Below are positions 42,744 through 54,809 of a stretch of DNA of 64,000 nt, in pieces. The notes under the pieces were generated by a model. The model was not told where the DNA came from, did no database searches, and saw only the letters and a program-made list of their open reading frames with translations. Position 1 is the stretch's first letter. Each line of letters starts with the position of its first letter. The position numbers and the translations under genes were made by a program. Where the stretch lies: positions 35,278,001 to 35,342,000 of the forward strand of contig NC_065532.1 in NCBI RefSeq assembly GCF_020184175.1, read 5' to 3'. This stretch comes from Aphis gossypii. Its lineage: Eukaryota; Arthropoda; Insecta; Hemiptera; Aphididae.

Positions 42744-43469
42744 ACAAAATGTATGTTACACTTCATGGTTAAATTTTTTAATAAATTGACGAGTTATTAA
42801 CAGTTCTTAGTTTTTATCACCTGATAATTAAAACAATCAAAATTTGTATAATTTTAAATTTTAAAAAATCAATTTCAATTTTTTTTTGAATTACCGTGTA
42901 TCGTGGTATATAATAAAGAATAATTTTATTTGCTCTGATTTCTTTTAGTAATAATTGTTTTCAATATTTTATTCCTTATGAATATGAGACGTAATAATAT
43001 GTATTATATTATTACCTAGATACATATTATTTATTACCTACTAGGTAGCCCTTTGAAATAAAACTTAGAATACACGCGTGTATGTACAACATAGTAAAAA
43101 GAGGTTCATTACAGTATTATAGTTGTTCCATGATATACATAACTATGAATCATATTTTATAATTAGGTAGATAGTTATGATGAATATATAAATATTTTAT
43201 AGATAGGTATCTACAGTAACCTATACCTACAGTAGTAAAGTGAACTATAAACAAAGGTAAACGTATTCAGATTATTCCGTAACTAATTTAATGTACCTAC
43301 GTCCTTATACCAATTATACACCTGATACTTTGAAAATTTTATTTCATATATTTCACAGGATACTAAGAAAATCATGTACTAACAGATTGAAAGGAGACAT
43401 AAGTATTATAAATCATGTATAGCTTTAAAAATTTGAAAATGAACATAAATAATAAACTAAGTAACCATC

Positions 43470-43600
43470 ACAATATGTCAATACCTATTGCAACATGTGA
43501 AAGATCATTTTCAGCCATGCAAAGGTAAATATTTGGATTACAACAAGTATAGAACAAAATTGTTTATCCAATTTGTTTAAGTTTGGTTTAAGATGTGAAT
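43470..43600 (+). pseudogene. Relic of a hAT transposase C-terminal dimerisation domain
   Basis: The plus strand reads MSIPIATCERSFSAMQR (43475-43525). After a one-base frame change it continues NIWITTSIEQNCLSNLFKFG. This follows the conserved hAT dimerisation block (P-x-x-T/S-x-x-CERSFSAL-R-x-I-K-x-W-L-R-x-T-M-x-x-x-RL-x-x-L). The frame break, the lack of upstream coding sequence and the missing terminal repeats mark it as a dead fragment. Confidence 0.75.
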
Positions 43601-44120
43601 AATAAATAAAATAAATACCGAGACAATTTTTAATAAGTTTGCATCAAGTCATCAGAAAATGATTATACTGTAAGAAAAAAATAAAAATAAATGTTTATTG
43701 TAATTTAATATATTGTTTAATATTGAATTGTTTATGAAATAATAAAATTGGGTTATTAGGGGTGTGGGAGTAAAAACCCCCACAGTTCACTTTGGTATAT
43801 AAGAATTTTAAGAATTTTTGCTCTCCCAAAATTGTTATTCTAGTTGAACCTATGAACTGATACTACTTCACACAATAATTAATATCAATTATTAATTACA
43901 TTCAAATTATAAATTCAGCTTTCAGTTGGATATAATATGTAAGTATGAATACAGTTAACTACTTTAAGACTGCAAAAATTATAAAATGCAATAAAATACA
44001 TAATTATATTTAATATATTATTAGTTGAAAAATACAAAAATGACTAAGTTTTACAATTAATAACATTTACAATATCGACAACATTTTACAGTTCTTCAAG
44101 CACAAAGTTTAAAAATAAAT

Positions 44121-45443
44121 TTAAAATATGCGAAATAATACTAAAATAACAGCTACACTAGCAAACAACTTATCAGTTTTCATTTTCATATTTCGATTTC
44201 TTTTTTTACGTCCTGTGTAATCCACTTGACCTATTCTTTCTTCTTGATCCAATAATGTAAATATTTTATCTTCCAAAACTCTGATTTTTTTCAAATGATT
44301 AATGGCTTCTTGACCTTTCTGTTGATCTAAACCATAACTATGAATTCCTAAGTACTTTATTGAAGCATCCAATATATGCAATTGTCTTACTACTATCCCT
44401 AATGTCTGGGCAATTTTTTCAGCATCCATATCTTTCTTTTTAACATCTAAAGAATAATTAGACCAATTCCATGTATGAAAACATTTAAGCGCAATAGCCA
44501 AAAGTTTACGATGTGGTGATAAAGTAATTCCCATATTAATAAATTGATCATTATTTCCAGTAAGTAATTTTTTAAAAGTTACATTATTGGAAATTAGACT
44601 GTCTGCATAGATATCCATTGATAATACTTCTAAAAATGATTTAATATCTTTACTAAAACCATTTTCTAATTCAGTCATAACTTCATCCCAGTAAGGATGT
44701 TCTTCTCCTAAATAATAAACTTCTAGTTGTGCATTTTTATAATTGATATTCAATAAATTTAAAATATCAACCATGTTTTTATTTTCAGCTATTCTATACA
44801 CTGTTTGACATTTATTATCAGTGGCTTCTCTGTCAGCTCCTTTTGATAATAAAAATTCTACAATATTAACATGGTTGGAACGAACTGCATAAAATAGAGC
44901 TGTCTCTCCAGCCTGATGATCTTTCAACTCTATATCTGCACCATGGTCGACTAGAAACTCTACTAATTTCAACCAACCATTGGAGCATGCATACATGAGT
45001 GCTGTTGATCCTAATCTATCTTTAGAATTTATGTCAATAGAACTAAAATTTGCTAAAAGCTTTAGACAATTTAATAAGTCCAATTCATTAGTAAATCTAC
45101 TACAATTACATACACACATTATAACATTATGACAGTCATACATTATTAATGGATCAGCACCATTCTCTAAAAGATATCTTACAGCATCTAAAGATCCGTT
45201 AAATGCTGCATGCATCAAAGGTGTCCAACCGTCATTCAAATAACTGTTAGTATTAACAGTTTCAGAGTTTAAAGCACGGGTGATTTCTGATACATTATTT
45301 GTTGCACAAGCGTTTTTCAATGTTAATTGAAAGTCTTCTTCTTCTGGTTTTACGTGATATGATGGGTATTGAATAATATCACCAAATTCGTCATACTCAT
45401 CACTTTCCCAACCAGCTGGAACAATATTTTCCTTTAATTTCAT
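44121..45443 (-). CDS. Asz1: ASZ1/GASZ-like protein: ankyrin repeats, SAM domain, C-terminal anchor (440 aa)
   Basis: A homolog of GASZ, a germline scaffold on the mitochondrial outer membrane that organises nuage/intermitochondrial cement for piRNA biogenesis. Visible in order: an acidic N-terminus (GWESDEYDEFGD); ankyrin repeats over about residues 38-230 (GWTPLMHAAFNGSLDAVRYL, STALMYACSNGWLKLVEFL, ETALFYAVRSNHVNIVEFLL); a SAM-like domain about 258-325 (FLEVLSMDIYADSLISNN ... HRKLLAIALK); a helical region about 340-400; and a basic stretch GRKKRNRN followed by a hydrophobic tail from about 427 to the end, as expected for a tail anchor. The whole CDS is one uninterrupted exon. A splice acceptor (GTTTTAG) lies 17 bases before the ATG, so the 5' UTR is spliced. 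Family assignment rests on domain order; a plain ankyrin-SAM protein is the alternative. Confidence 0.85.
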   Translation of the reverse strand: MKLKENIVPAGWESDEYDEFGDIIQYPSYHVKPEEEDFQLTLKNACATNNVSEITRALNSETVNTNSYLNDGWTPLMHAAFNGSLDAVRYLLENGADPLIMYDCHNVIMCVCNCSRFTNELDLLNCLKLLANFSSIDINSKDRLGSTALMYACSNGWLKLVEFLVDHGADIELKDHQAGETALFYAVRSNHVNIVEFLLSKGADREATDNKCQTVYRIAENKNMVDILNLLNINYKNAQLEVYYLGEEHPYWDEVMTELENGFSKDIKSFLEVLSMDIYADSLISNNVTFKKLLTGNNDQFINMGITLSPHRKLLAIALKCFHTWNWSNYSLDVKKKDMDAEKIAQTLGIVVRQLHILDASIKYLGIHSYGLDQQKGQEAINHLKKIRVLEDKIFTLLDQEERIGQVDYTGRKKRNRNMKMKTDKLFASVAVILVLFRIF

Positions 45444-45460
45444 TTTGATGCTTATTGGAA

Positions 45461-46019
45461 CTAAAACAAATAATATTGAACATTAATAATTTATATTTTA
45501 TTCTAAAAAATTTGGCACATATTTAAATAAATAAATTAGACAACAGATATGTACCTAATCATCACTCATATATTTGATAGTATTATATTTTTACACAAGT
45601 TAATATCAAATACTGGAGTATCTTGATCCTAATTATTGATATTGGTTGTAGGATAAAATAATTGTTATTTTAAAACCAATAATAAAGCATTTCAATTTTT
45701 ATTTATAATATTTAAATATATCATGCAAACAAGCACCATTTGTTGAAATATATCATTTTCTCAATTACTAACTAAAATATTAAATCAAAATTGTTGATCA
45801 CCTACCAAAATTAAATCAGGTAGGTATGAATTATTTATTATTCTTTTCAAAAATAAATAAAAATTATTAAGTAATATTAAGTTGAAGTATAAGTCTCTGT
45901 CTTACAAACAAATAACATGCTAAATTTTATGTTTAGAAGAATCCATTTTACTTTGTTATTTTAATACATAGGGAATATCAAATATAAAGGTAAAAATGTT
46001 ATTTGTACTTTATTATATA
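45461..46019. other. Proximal part of the probable ASZ1-like 5' UTR intron
   Basis: AT-rich sequence upstream of the acceptor, with no coding potential. It holds TCTGTCTTAC near 45903, an inverted match to the dispersed block at 23.4-23.8k. Confidence 0.4.
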
Positions 46020-46027
46020 GTTAAAAT

Positions 46028-46679
46028 CAGTGGCGTGCAGTCAGGGCAAGCAAAATAAGCACAGCATACCCGCTCAAAAAGGGAAGAAAAATAAATTTAG
46101 TTAATTCATTATATCAATGAGCAATACAATATAAGTTTTTATTTTAGATATAATAGGTAGGTATAATAATCATCAGTAATTATACTATTTCTATACTATA
46201 TTATTTTTATCTATTTTATAATTTTATAGTAATTGGTAAGAAAATTAATAAATTAAGTTCATGTAGGTAGGCAATATATTGCCGGCATAGCTGGGTGCGG
46301 TAGGGCGGGGTGTCCACAATATAAAATTGCAACAGTCGGAAGCTCTACATCGAGCTTTTAAATATTTTTCCCGGTAAAAAACTTCCGATAATTGATTTTT
46401 TTTTTTTGGTTAATCCCAATACAATAATCTTAATATTGTTGTATAATATTTTATTAATAAAAACAAAACACAATTTAGATTTTTAATTTTTATGATAAAG
46501 TTACCAATGAATTTTTAAAAAAAAGATAGATGAATGGATTTAATTTATAAAAAGGTAAATAAATACTATACATTAAAAAAAACTATTTTTTATTTACCTA
46601 AATAATTAATAATTTAACTTAATAAGTAACAATTTTTTTTTGCGCTTACCCAGCTTTTAATACTATTGCACAACCGCTG
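46028..46679. mobile_element. 652-bp hAT-type non-autonomous element
   Basis: Left terminus CAGTGGCGTGCAGTC; right terminus on the other strand CAGCGGTTGTGCAAT. It is flanked by an exact 8-bp duplication GTTAAAAT (46020-46027 and 46680-46687). It lies in the probable 5' UTR intron of the ASZ1-like gene. No transposase frame is visible inside. Confidence 0.8.
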
Positions 46680-47182
46680 GTTAAAATATTGTACATAACT
46701 ATAATAATTCACTTAAAAATTAAAATATCAATAAAAGTCTATGATATGGCCTAAATAATATTCTTACCTTTAGGTTTGATAATAGGTAAATTTACTTAAT
46801 TAGGTATTAAAGCTAACAGCATAAAATTGATTCTGTTTAACGAACATTTGGTATGTTGTATATAATATATAAGATGAAGACAACACATGCAGGTGTGGCA
46901 ACTTCTTAAGTTGAATAGAGTTAAGACTATGAGCATTTTTAAATTTATAAAAATATATAACAATTTTAAAATAATAATATCTTGATTTAAAATTAAAATA
47001 TTAAAGAAAAAAACCTTACAAGGTACCCCAGATTAGACTTTTAACTTAAAATTTAATAATAGTGTAAATAACAAAGTATAACAGATTCTTTTGAACATTA
47101 AATCATTTATTTTATGAATTAGTAAAATATAAAAAACATATGTAGGTGAATAACATCCACTTACCACATTATTAAACAAAAA

Positions 47183-47196
47183 GATTGAGAACCACT
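47183..47196. mobile_element. Isolated hAT-like terminus
   Basis: GATTGAGAACCACTG ends near 47196. It matches the common hAT end CAGTGGTTCTCAA in reverse. No partner terminus or target duplication was found in the window, so it is at most a fragment. Confidence 0.3.
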
Positions 47197-48600
47197 GATT
47201 TAGATAATTTAGAACTCTTTAAATTTAAGATATTGGAGGTTAATAATTAAATAAAAATATTAAAAATACGATTTTTTTAAATGAATACTAATTATGTACT
47301 TGGGAAATGGCCAATGACCAATGGGTAAATCTTGGATAAATGTGTATATTAAATCTTATATATATTGAAGTTAGTTTATTGTACTCAAATACTTTTTTTC
47401 TTTCTTGTTTATAGGTAAAATATTTTTATTTTTTTTTTTTGTAAAAATAATAGATAGGTACAAATAAAGCTTACTGAAATGTACCAGCTATTGACTTTTT
47501 ATACCTAATGAAAAATGTAAGCTGACTGGTGTTCAAGTGTTGTTAATTATAATAAATAAAAATATTATAAAAAAATTAAATCGTAATTCTACACCATCAC
47601 AACAAGTTTGCAATATTTGGAAACAAAATGTACATCTAAAGATATTTATAATGAAATAATTTTTATGCCTAGTTAATTAAATAAAAAAAAAAGATAGCAA
47701 ATTAACCAATTGTTACTTATTTCCAATTGTATGATAATACAATGTTTATTGGTAAAATTATTCATTTAGGTATTTATACTAGCAAATATGAAATGGAACA
47801 CCAATGTGAAATCAATAATTAGAGGAAATAGATAAAAGAAAAATAATAAAAAATACTTACCTATATAAAAATTAATTGAGTTCTTTAGAAATAAATTTAT
47901 AGTTAAGTTTGTATTTATTTCAATACCTACATAATGTTTTCTTAAGTATCATACTCTATATAAAACAAGCAATTTCTACTATATTGAAAGTGAATAATGT
48001 TAACAGTCAAATAACGATAAATACTTTTTCAAATGCTTAAAAATTGAGGTAAAATCAAATTTAATAAAATGTCAAATTATGAAACTACATACTTGTTTAC
48101 AGTCTACACTAAATTTAAAATGTACAAAAATGTAAAAACTAAAACTACAGAATTAATATAATCAAACTAAATAAAACACTTGCTTAATTTTAGAATTTGG
48201 GCGATTAAAATAAGATGTATTATAGTACCTGTTTTGGGTTTTTGTTTTCTACATATTCGTTCAGATTTCTTAATATTTATGTTAACCACTGGACACATAC
48301 ATTGATAATAAAAATTTAAAATAAATGTTGTATCAGTACAACCAAAAGCAGTAAACATGATTAATTTTTATGTGATCATAGTATTTCAAAAGCATTGAAG
48401 ACATAAAAAACAAACATGTTGTAGAATTTAATAATGAACAGAAAATAAAAATAAAAATCGCACAACTCAATGACATTGATCAAACAGCATACTGGTACAA
48501 GTGTACAACAGGTACTACCTATTCTCTAAAAAAATAGTAGAGACAGTTAACTGCCTAAGGTTAATTCTACATAGGTAGGTTATACAAGACGATTACTTAC

Positions 48601-48780
48601 TTGATGGTGTAAGATGATGCAATACAGTTGATAATAATGTGCAATAAATTACTACTTCATTTATAATTCATGCAATCATGCATGATGTGATTCAAACAGC
48701 AACCAGTTGATTGTTGATGAAACCGTTAAGTCGGGCAGCAATGAAGCTCTCGCTCTGTAAAATGATGATTATCTAAATTT
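48601..48780 (-). promoter_or_regulatory. Candidate non-coding first exon and promoter of the ASZ1-like gene
   Basis: On the minus strand an ideal donor CAA|GTAAGT falls at 48601/48600. Its sequence upstream (about 48780-48601) is more mixed in composition than the flanks. The matching acceptor TTTTAG|TTCC is at 45461/45460, just before the ASZ1-like ATG, which gives an intron of about 3.1 kb. The transcription start is not determined. Confidence 0.4.
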
Positions 48781-49721
48781 GTTATTTATTACAGTTTGAC
48801 TTATTACTAAGTAAAAGTCAAACAATCGGTTTTTCTGTTTTCACATAAATATGGGTACCGTCTATAATTTATAAATTCATGATTAAGATTAACTGATAAG
48901 GTGCTAAATCTGTGTAATAATATGTATACCGGTATACCCACAGATATATAATATATTACATTATATATACCTAATCGGTTTCTGTTTTTCTGTGCTTATT
49001 GCCACGGCTTGTAATTTTATAAAATTTCAATATTGATAAATCATTATTTATCCACCTTGATTTATCTTCTAATATTCTTATACATCATTTATCAATATAT
49101 TTATATTTATGTTTTATATTTGTCGGTCATTGCCCACTAGTAACTATGCATTAGGGGTAGAAATAGATAGAATTCTAGAACCGATTGCGTACGATTGCTA
49201 CGTTTTACCTTTTTGAAAACACGATTGGGTATTTCAGTCAAATACTTGAATGACGATAAAAACCCATAAATACAAATATAGTATATACGATACGATTGCC
49301 TACTTGATGTTAATAAAAGAGGTGAAGTCAAATTTTAATTAAGCTATATATAATATTATAAGCCTACTTAATTATAGCTAATAGCTATTATGCAGGTTTG
49401 ACATTTATAAGAAACCTAGAAGAATACCATGAACGGTGAACCATAAATTAGATTTGAATTTAATTGTAATTACAATTTTATAAAACAAACTGAATATTAT
49501 GTAAAATACTACTAAACACGGTGGCAAATAAAGTTACACCGGATTGCTGTTGTTTACAATACAAAAAAAAAAATCTAAAGATTAAGAAAATACCTAATTA
49601 AACAAAACAATTTAATTCAAGCAACGCTGAGTAATAAGGCTATAGACATAGTAATTTATTAATAAAGTTTTGATTGTTGTTTTGTATAAAAGGAGTTCAA
49701 ACATAAGCCGATTGTTGTCGT

Positions 49722-50044
49722 CAGGGCCGGATTTAGATGAGAGGAGGGCACACTGGTGGAGGCTTCGGGGAATCATAGGAGTGGGGGCCCCCTGGCCCCA
49801 AATTATTTTCCAAATAAAATGAACAATTTTTTTTCAAAGTAGATTCAAGGTTTTATACAAATATGCTGGTGACATAAAATTTCACGGAATTACCCATCGG
49901 CAATCAGTATGTTAAATTTATTTTTATCCTATTTGCCACTTTCGACGGGACGGCAGGGTGACAATGCATTTGTTATTTGAAAGTTTTTTTTTCCGAAGTC
50001 ACTATTGTGGAGGCCCCAGTTGCCCTACCCTAAATCCGGCCCTG
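49722..50044. mobile_element. 323-bp hAT-type MITE with perfect termini and target duplication
   Basis: A perfect 15-bp terminal inverted repeat CAGGGCCGGATTTAG at both ends. It is flanked by an exact 8-bp duplication GTTGTCGT (49714-49721 and 50045-50052). It has no coding capacity; a GGGGGCCCCCTGGCCCC-type patch near 49785-49800 is a local GC-rich palindrome. It lies between the ASZ1-like and FUNDC1-like genes. The perfect ends suggest relatively recent insertion. Confidence 0.9.
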
Positions 50045-50575
50045 GTTGTCGTTATTGATTAGGTATTGTATTTAATTTGTATAGCGTTTCATCGAGTTGA
50101 TGGAGCTATCTATTGTGGACAGTTGACACAAATCGTGATTTATAATATGATAAATTCGAATTTATATCATAAAGTAAAACGTTAAAGTAATAAGAAATTA
50201 TTAATCCTTTTGGCTTTCAATGCTCAGTAGGTACCTACTAAAATAGATACGTATGTTCTTTGCTAAAGATTTTTAATATAAAAATATAAAATATGATTTA
50301 AATTATAATTGAACAATAGTGTTTTTTCCGAATTATCTTGGTAACGTATCTGAACTAGCATAGATGATTCGAATTTTTTTGTATTATTTCAATAAAAATA
50401 AAACATACCTACCATTATAGAATATAGCGGCAGTTCCCACATTTTTTTGATTTACGCATCATTAAAAGTAAAAAACGTAATCACACTTTCCCAGAATAAC
50501 TGAATGAACACATTTAATTATTTTTTTTATTGTAGAAGGTATAGTAAAGGTAATATATTAGTGTACCACCACCTA

Positions 50576-50621
50576 CACAGATATATTATAGAATAATAGT
50601 TAATTCTATATTATATCTGTG
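50576..50621. repeat. Inverted repeat (hairpin) upstream of FUNDC1
   Basis: Arms of 19 bases, CACAGATATATTATAGAAT and its near-complement, with one mismatch and an 8-base loop. It lies about 530 bases before the FUNDC1-like start codon. Function unknown; it could be a remnant of an AT-rich MITE. Confidence 0.6.
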
Positions 50622-51154
50622 CCCGGCATTTTAATATAATGTTATAAATAAATGTTGAATCTTGAATAGTGAATATTATATTAAGTAGTGTGCCGCCGTG
50701 CCGGTCAGACTAACCAAAAATCGAATATGGTGGCGTAATCTAGCGGTTAAAAATAGCGTGACACGATAACTGACTAATCAGATAGCAATTCTCTTGTTTA
50801 TTTCGTTATATTGGCCATGCTGGCGAAATAAAAAGATTGAAATCTATTCCGTTTTTGCGTTAAAAAATGATAGGCACCTAGGTCCTAAACAATAGACACC
50901 TAGTTCTTACTGTTCATAGTTGCAACGAACTACGAAGTAGTAAATCGCCATTCCGAATTTTTCTACATTCTATTTACTAGTAAGTGACTCATGTTCTGTT
51001 CTGCAATTTTCACTCAAAAACTTGTTTGTTTTTACCCGTTAATATATTTTATCTTTTGCTCATTGATCGTTTTTATTTATAGTATTAACATTCAAGTTAT
51101 ATTACTGCGAACGAATAATTTTTGGCTTAAAAATTGTTTTTGATCAAAAGAAAT

Positions 51155-52223
51155 ATGGCACCATCAGCTGCGGTGAACAAAAGAGATGATGACATTCCGT
51201 CGACGTCTGAAAATTTTGATTTAGAGAAGACGGCCGAAGAAGCAAAATCTTTAATTGAGAAAGTCATCAAAGATGTTGGCAAAAAATCCGCAACTAGACA
51301 GTTGCTATTTGGTTCGGCGTCTGGATGGTACTAAATTTAAAAATCTTATTTGGTTATAATGTATTTAGTTTATACATGTGGTATTATTTGCAGGGCAACT
51401 GGTTTTATCATGATGAAATTGGGAAAAGCCGCTGCATTCACTGTCGGAAGCGGTATATTAGCACTACAACTGGCCAATTCAAGCGGTTATATTAATATTA
51501 ATTGGGATAAATTGACCAGAGGTGTAGAAAGAGTGGCAGAACGAGTCGAAGACAGTACAAGTGACAAAAAGCAAGGATTATTGAAGAAGGTAACTTATAC
51601 ACAATGTAATGTGTACATTATATGTATTATGTCCATATAAATTCCTCAATTTTTGTACTTTTCTACTCTTGATGAGATTTATGAGTTTTCTATGTACCAA
51701 TTATCTTTTAGGTCAGAAACATTGTAGAGACCAACTCCATTATGGCTGCTGGATTTACGGGTGGTTTCTTCCTTGGTGTCGCCTACTCATAAACAGATTT
51801 TCTATACGCAACATTTATGCATTCTTTGCACAACATTTTAATTATCACAAGCTAATATTTCAATATTGTAACTTCTATAAAATAATAACATTAGTTGATC
51901 ACAAGAATTCAAGATATATTTGAAAAATATATACAATATTCATTAAAACTTTTTAAATTGGACATAAATCATCAATTAATTATCTTTAATTTTTGTATGA
52001 TATTTCTTTATATATGAAACGATTCCAGGTGGGGCGCTATGTCGACAAGAAACTAGACAAGGCTGAGGATTTATTAAGGAAGAAAGAACGCAAAGCTAAA
52101 CGTTGGTTTAATCGTATATCTGGTGACGAGGATGAGTTTGTTTTTGAAGAGATTCATGTATTCTTAGCTTCTTACTTAGTTGGCCTTGTTCTTGGAATTT
52201 CTTGTGGAATAGTTACTCGCTGA
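51155..52223 (+). CDS. Fundc1: FUN14 domain protein (FUNDC1-like) with two alternative last exons (149 or 187 aa)
   Basis: FUN14-domain proteins sit in the mitochondrial outer membrane; FUNDC1 is a mitophagy receptor and ER-mitochondria contact factor. Shared exons are 51155-51327 and 51394-51589. They encode MAPSAAVNKRDDD..., the first FUN14 block GSASGWATGFIMMKLGKAAA (residues 53-72), and ANSSGYININWDKL. Exon 3a (51712-51792) gives the classical end, SIMAAGFTGGFFLGVAYS, making 149 aa. Exon 3b (52029-52223) starts with Val in the same phase after a good acceptor (TTCCAG). It encodes a basic amphipathic segment, an acidic DEDEF patch, and a different membrane segment FLASYLVGLVLGISCGIV, making 187 aa. 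The canonical YxxL LC3-interaction motif near the mammalian N-terminus is not apparent. The ATG chosen is the first in frame with FUN14-like sequence; upstream codons in the same frame lack an ATG. Confidence 0.88.
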
Positions 52224-52502
52224 AATGATCATTGAATTATACGCTTTTACACTATTAAAGAATCTTAATTTTGTATAATTGTTTACATGTATATAGCAAA
52301 ACACTACTACTAATAGTTCCACATTAATTAATTTAAATAATTTATCTATCAAAAGTTATTTGATTTTTCATTTGTTTACTAAATATACTTAATTAATAAT
52401 TGTATTGTATTATCATCGTACTTTATTTAGTTTAAGTATTATTTTGATACTAGTCAGTTCAAAATGAGTTGTTCCATTCATTTATGTAATGTTTTGTGAT
52501 CA

Positions 52503-52508
52503 AATAAA
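52503..52508 (+). terminator. Poly(A) signal candidate downstream of FUNDC1 exon 3b
   Basis: AATAAA lies 280 bases after the stop codon of exon 3b, followed by a T-rich stretch. This is the best-placed signal for the long isoform. Confidence 0.45.
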
Positions 52509-53822
52509 TTATGAACCTAGGTTTTTAATGTCTTGTTTATTTATATTTTATTGCCTAATGCCTTTCAGTAAATTAAATTTTACTAAGTAAGATATTGTTT
52601 TGTGAACTATTCCCTGTGTATAAACAAACAATAATATTAACAACTAGTGATTACATTATTTATTTTACCAAGTGTGTTAATCATATGTACAAATTTTATA
52701 CTTCAATGTAACCCTAAAAAAAGAAAAGATTAAACTGTACTTTTTAATTATACTAAATACCTAAGAAATTAATAATTTGAATTTATTTCGTTTATGAACA
52801 TTAAGTGGGGGAATGGGTTTAGGGCATTGATAAAATCAGTTGAGCTATGGCCAATTACCATGACCTTAAACATAATATTTTGGTTATTTTTTATTACCTA
52901 AAAACAAATTATAATAGATATCCAATAAATCATAAAAATATTTAATCAATGATAATATAAGTTCTATTATATTACAACCTACTTATAATTTATAATAATA
53001 TAATTAATGTTAATAGTGTTATTACAATATTACTTATAATTATAGTCCTATGTATTAAATACAGACCATTAATACATATTTTATAAATTTATATACATAT
53101 ATAAACTTGTATAGCAATTTATAGACAATTGTATAATTATTTAATTTACTAAGACAAATTGCAAATTGGCAAATTGTTGACATGCTGTATTGAAACAACA
53201 TAAGCAAGTTCTTCACTAAATAAAAAAAAATAAATAATAATTAGCTGATGTTTATTGTTGATATGTAATAGAATTTATTTGCAATACATACAACATACAA
53301 GGTAATAATTTATTAGCAAATGTGCTTATAATTATTTTAATATTTTGTATTTGATATAAATATAGTAGTAATAATAAGGAGTACTTATAGAACTAAAATA
53401 AATAATTTTATGTGAAATGTAATTAAAAGCAAATAGGTAACAAAAAAAAAAAAAAAAAATTGTATATAGGATTAATACTTAGCGTTTACACATAAGAGTA
53501 TTTTTGGTATTTAACAACAGTAAATCTTATATAGTATTATACAAATTAAAAATAAGTTGTACACAATTATAACTCTATAATGATAAATTCTGATTCTAGA
53601 TGATATTTAAGTTATTTAGGAAGTTCATACAAAAATTAATAAATTGTTTTGAAGTAATTAATTATTCTACTATAAAATTATTTACATACATAAATAATTC
53701 TAATAGTAGCTATTCCATTCATTTAAATATTTTATACAATTATTAATTATGAAACTTGTTATGGCAAACCAATTTTATATTTGTTATGACCACATATATA
53801 GTAGACTATTATTAATTAGTAA
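52509..53822. other. Intergenic between convergent FUNDC1-like and C1orf198-like genes
   Basis: AT-rich sequence containing a long A run at about 53443-53458. It must hold the 3' UTR of the minus-strand C1orf198-like gene. No other gene seen. Confidence 0.5.
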
Positions 53823-54809
53823 TTACCAATTATCTAAAAAGTCATATCCTGTCTTTGGAATAGTATCATCATCATCATCATCATCATCATTATTAAGAAT
53901 ATTATACGTAGAATCTTGAATTGTTTGCTTAGGACTTAAGACTTGTGGTGGTGGAGGTGGTGGCGGAGGAGGAGGGCCTTTAGGCTTTGTCCTATCATTT
54001 TTTACTGCTTTGTTTTTATCTTCAGTTGGCATTAGCGATTTGAACAGAGCATTAGATTTAATTTTACTAATGAGTTTGTTGTCTTGCGGTTCTTTGGAAG
54101 CTATTCGTTTCACGACCGTAGTTTTACATTCATTTGCTGAGAAATTCTCTCGGACACTATCAATATGTTTGCACAGGTCCAACTGACTGCGTGTAAACCA
54201 AGAAAATCCACCTTCGGAAATTTTTTTCTAAAAAAAATAATAAAATGTCTAATGTCTTATAAGAATAATTCTAATTGATGATAAAATAAAATGTTCATCT
54301 TAGTCATCATAGTATCCTCTAATAAAACTTAATATAAATATTAACACTAATGAAAAATGTAATTGCCAAAACTGCCTGTGTTCTAAATTAACTATATTTA
54401 TTAATCTTGTTTTTGAAAAATTCATATTTAAAATGTACATTTTGTGATAATAATATATAAAAATATAAAATAGAATAGGTTCATAAATATACGCAAGTAT
54501 AAATTAAATATAATATCCTCCACTGGTCTGTTTATTATAGATAGGCGATACTATTAGTTTACACAAGAAAAGTAAACATGTCATAAAACAACTTACGTCG
54601 GATGTTTTATACTTTGAATATTTCAATACAGTTTCTGGGCTAATAATTGATTCCTCCAGTATTTTGTTTTGTTCGTCAACAGTTAGCTCAAGCCATAAAG
54701 ATTGATATGCGTCCTTGGTAGCATCAACGTCCTTGCGTATGCGTTCTGCGATCGGATTTATCGTGTATAAATAATCATAATAGACGTTTTGTGACTGATT
54801 TAGATCCAT
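53823..54809 (-). CDS. C1orf198-like protein (DUF4706), 205 aa, two exons
   Basis: Exon 1 is 54809-54597 (71 codons, ending KYKTSD before a GTAAGT donor). Exon 2 is 54227-53823 (134 codons plus stop, after a TTTTTAG acceptor). Visible: VYYDYLYTINPIAERIRKD with DAYQSLWLELTVDEQNKIL, which resembles the N-terminal domain of metazoan C1orf198-type proteins; the second part of that domain, KKISEGGFSWFTRSQLDL; a run of ten prolines after KPKG; a run of eight aspartates encoded by an ATC/GAT microsatellite; and a terminal DFLDNW. The length is shorter than the vertebrate protein. Function is unknown; the proline-rich stretch could bind SH3, WW or profilin-type partners, which is inference. Confidence 0.8.
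53871..53895. repeat. ATC/GAT trinucleotide microsatellite inside a CDS
   Basis: (ATC)n on the plus strand, coding for a run of eight Asp in the C1orf198-like protein. Its length may vary between individuals. Confidence 0.8.

Noticed and set aside
50728..50800. tRNA-like TGGCGTAATCTAGCGGTTAA
   Set aside because: No matching B box or cloverleaf could be drawn.
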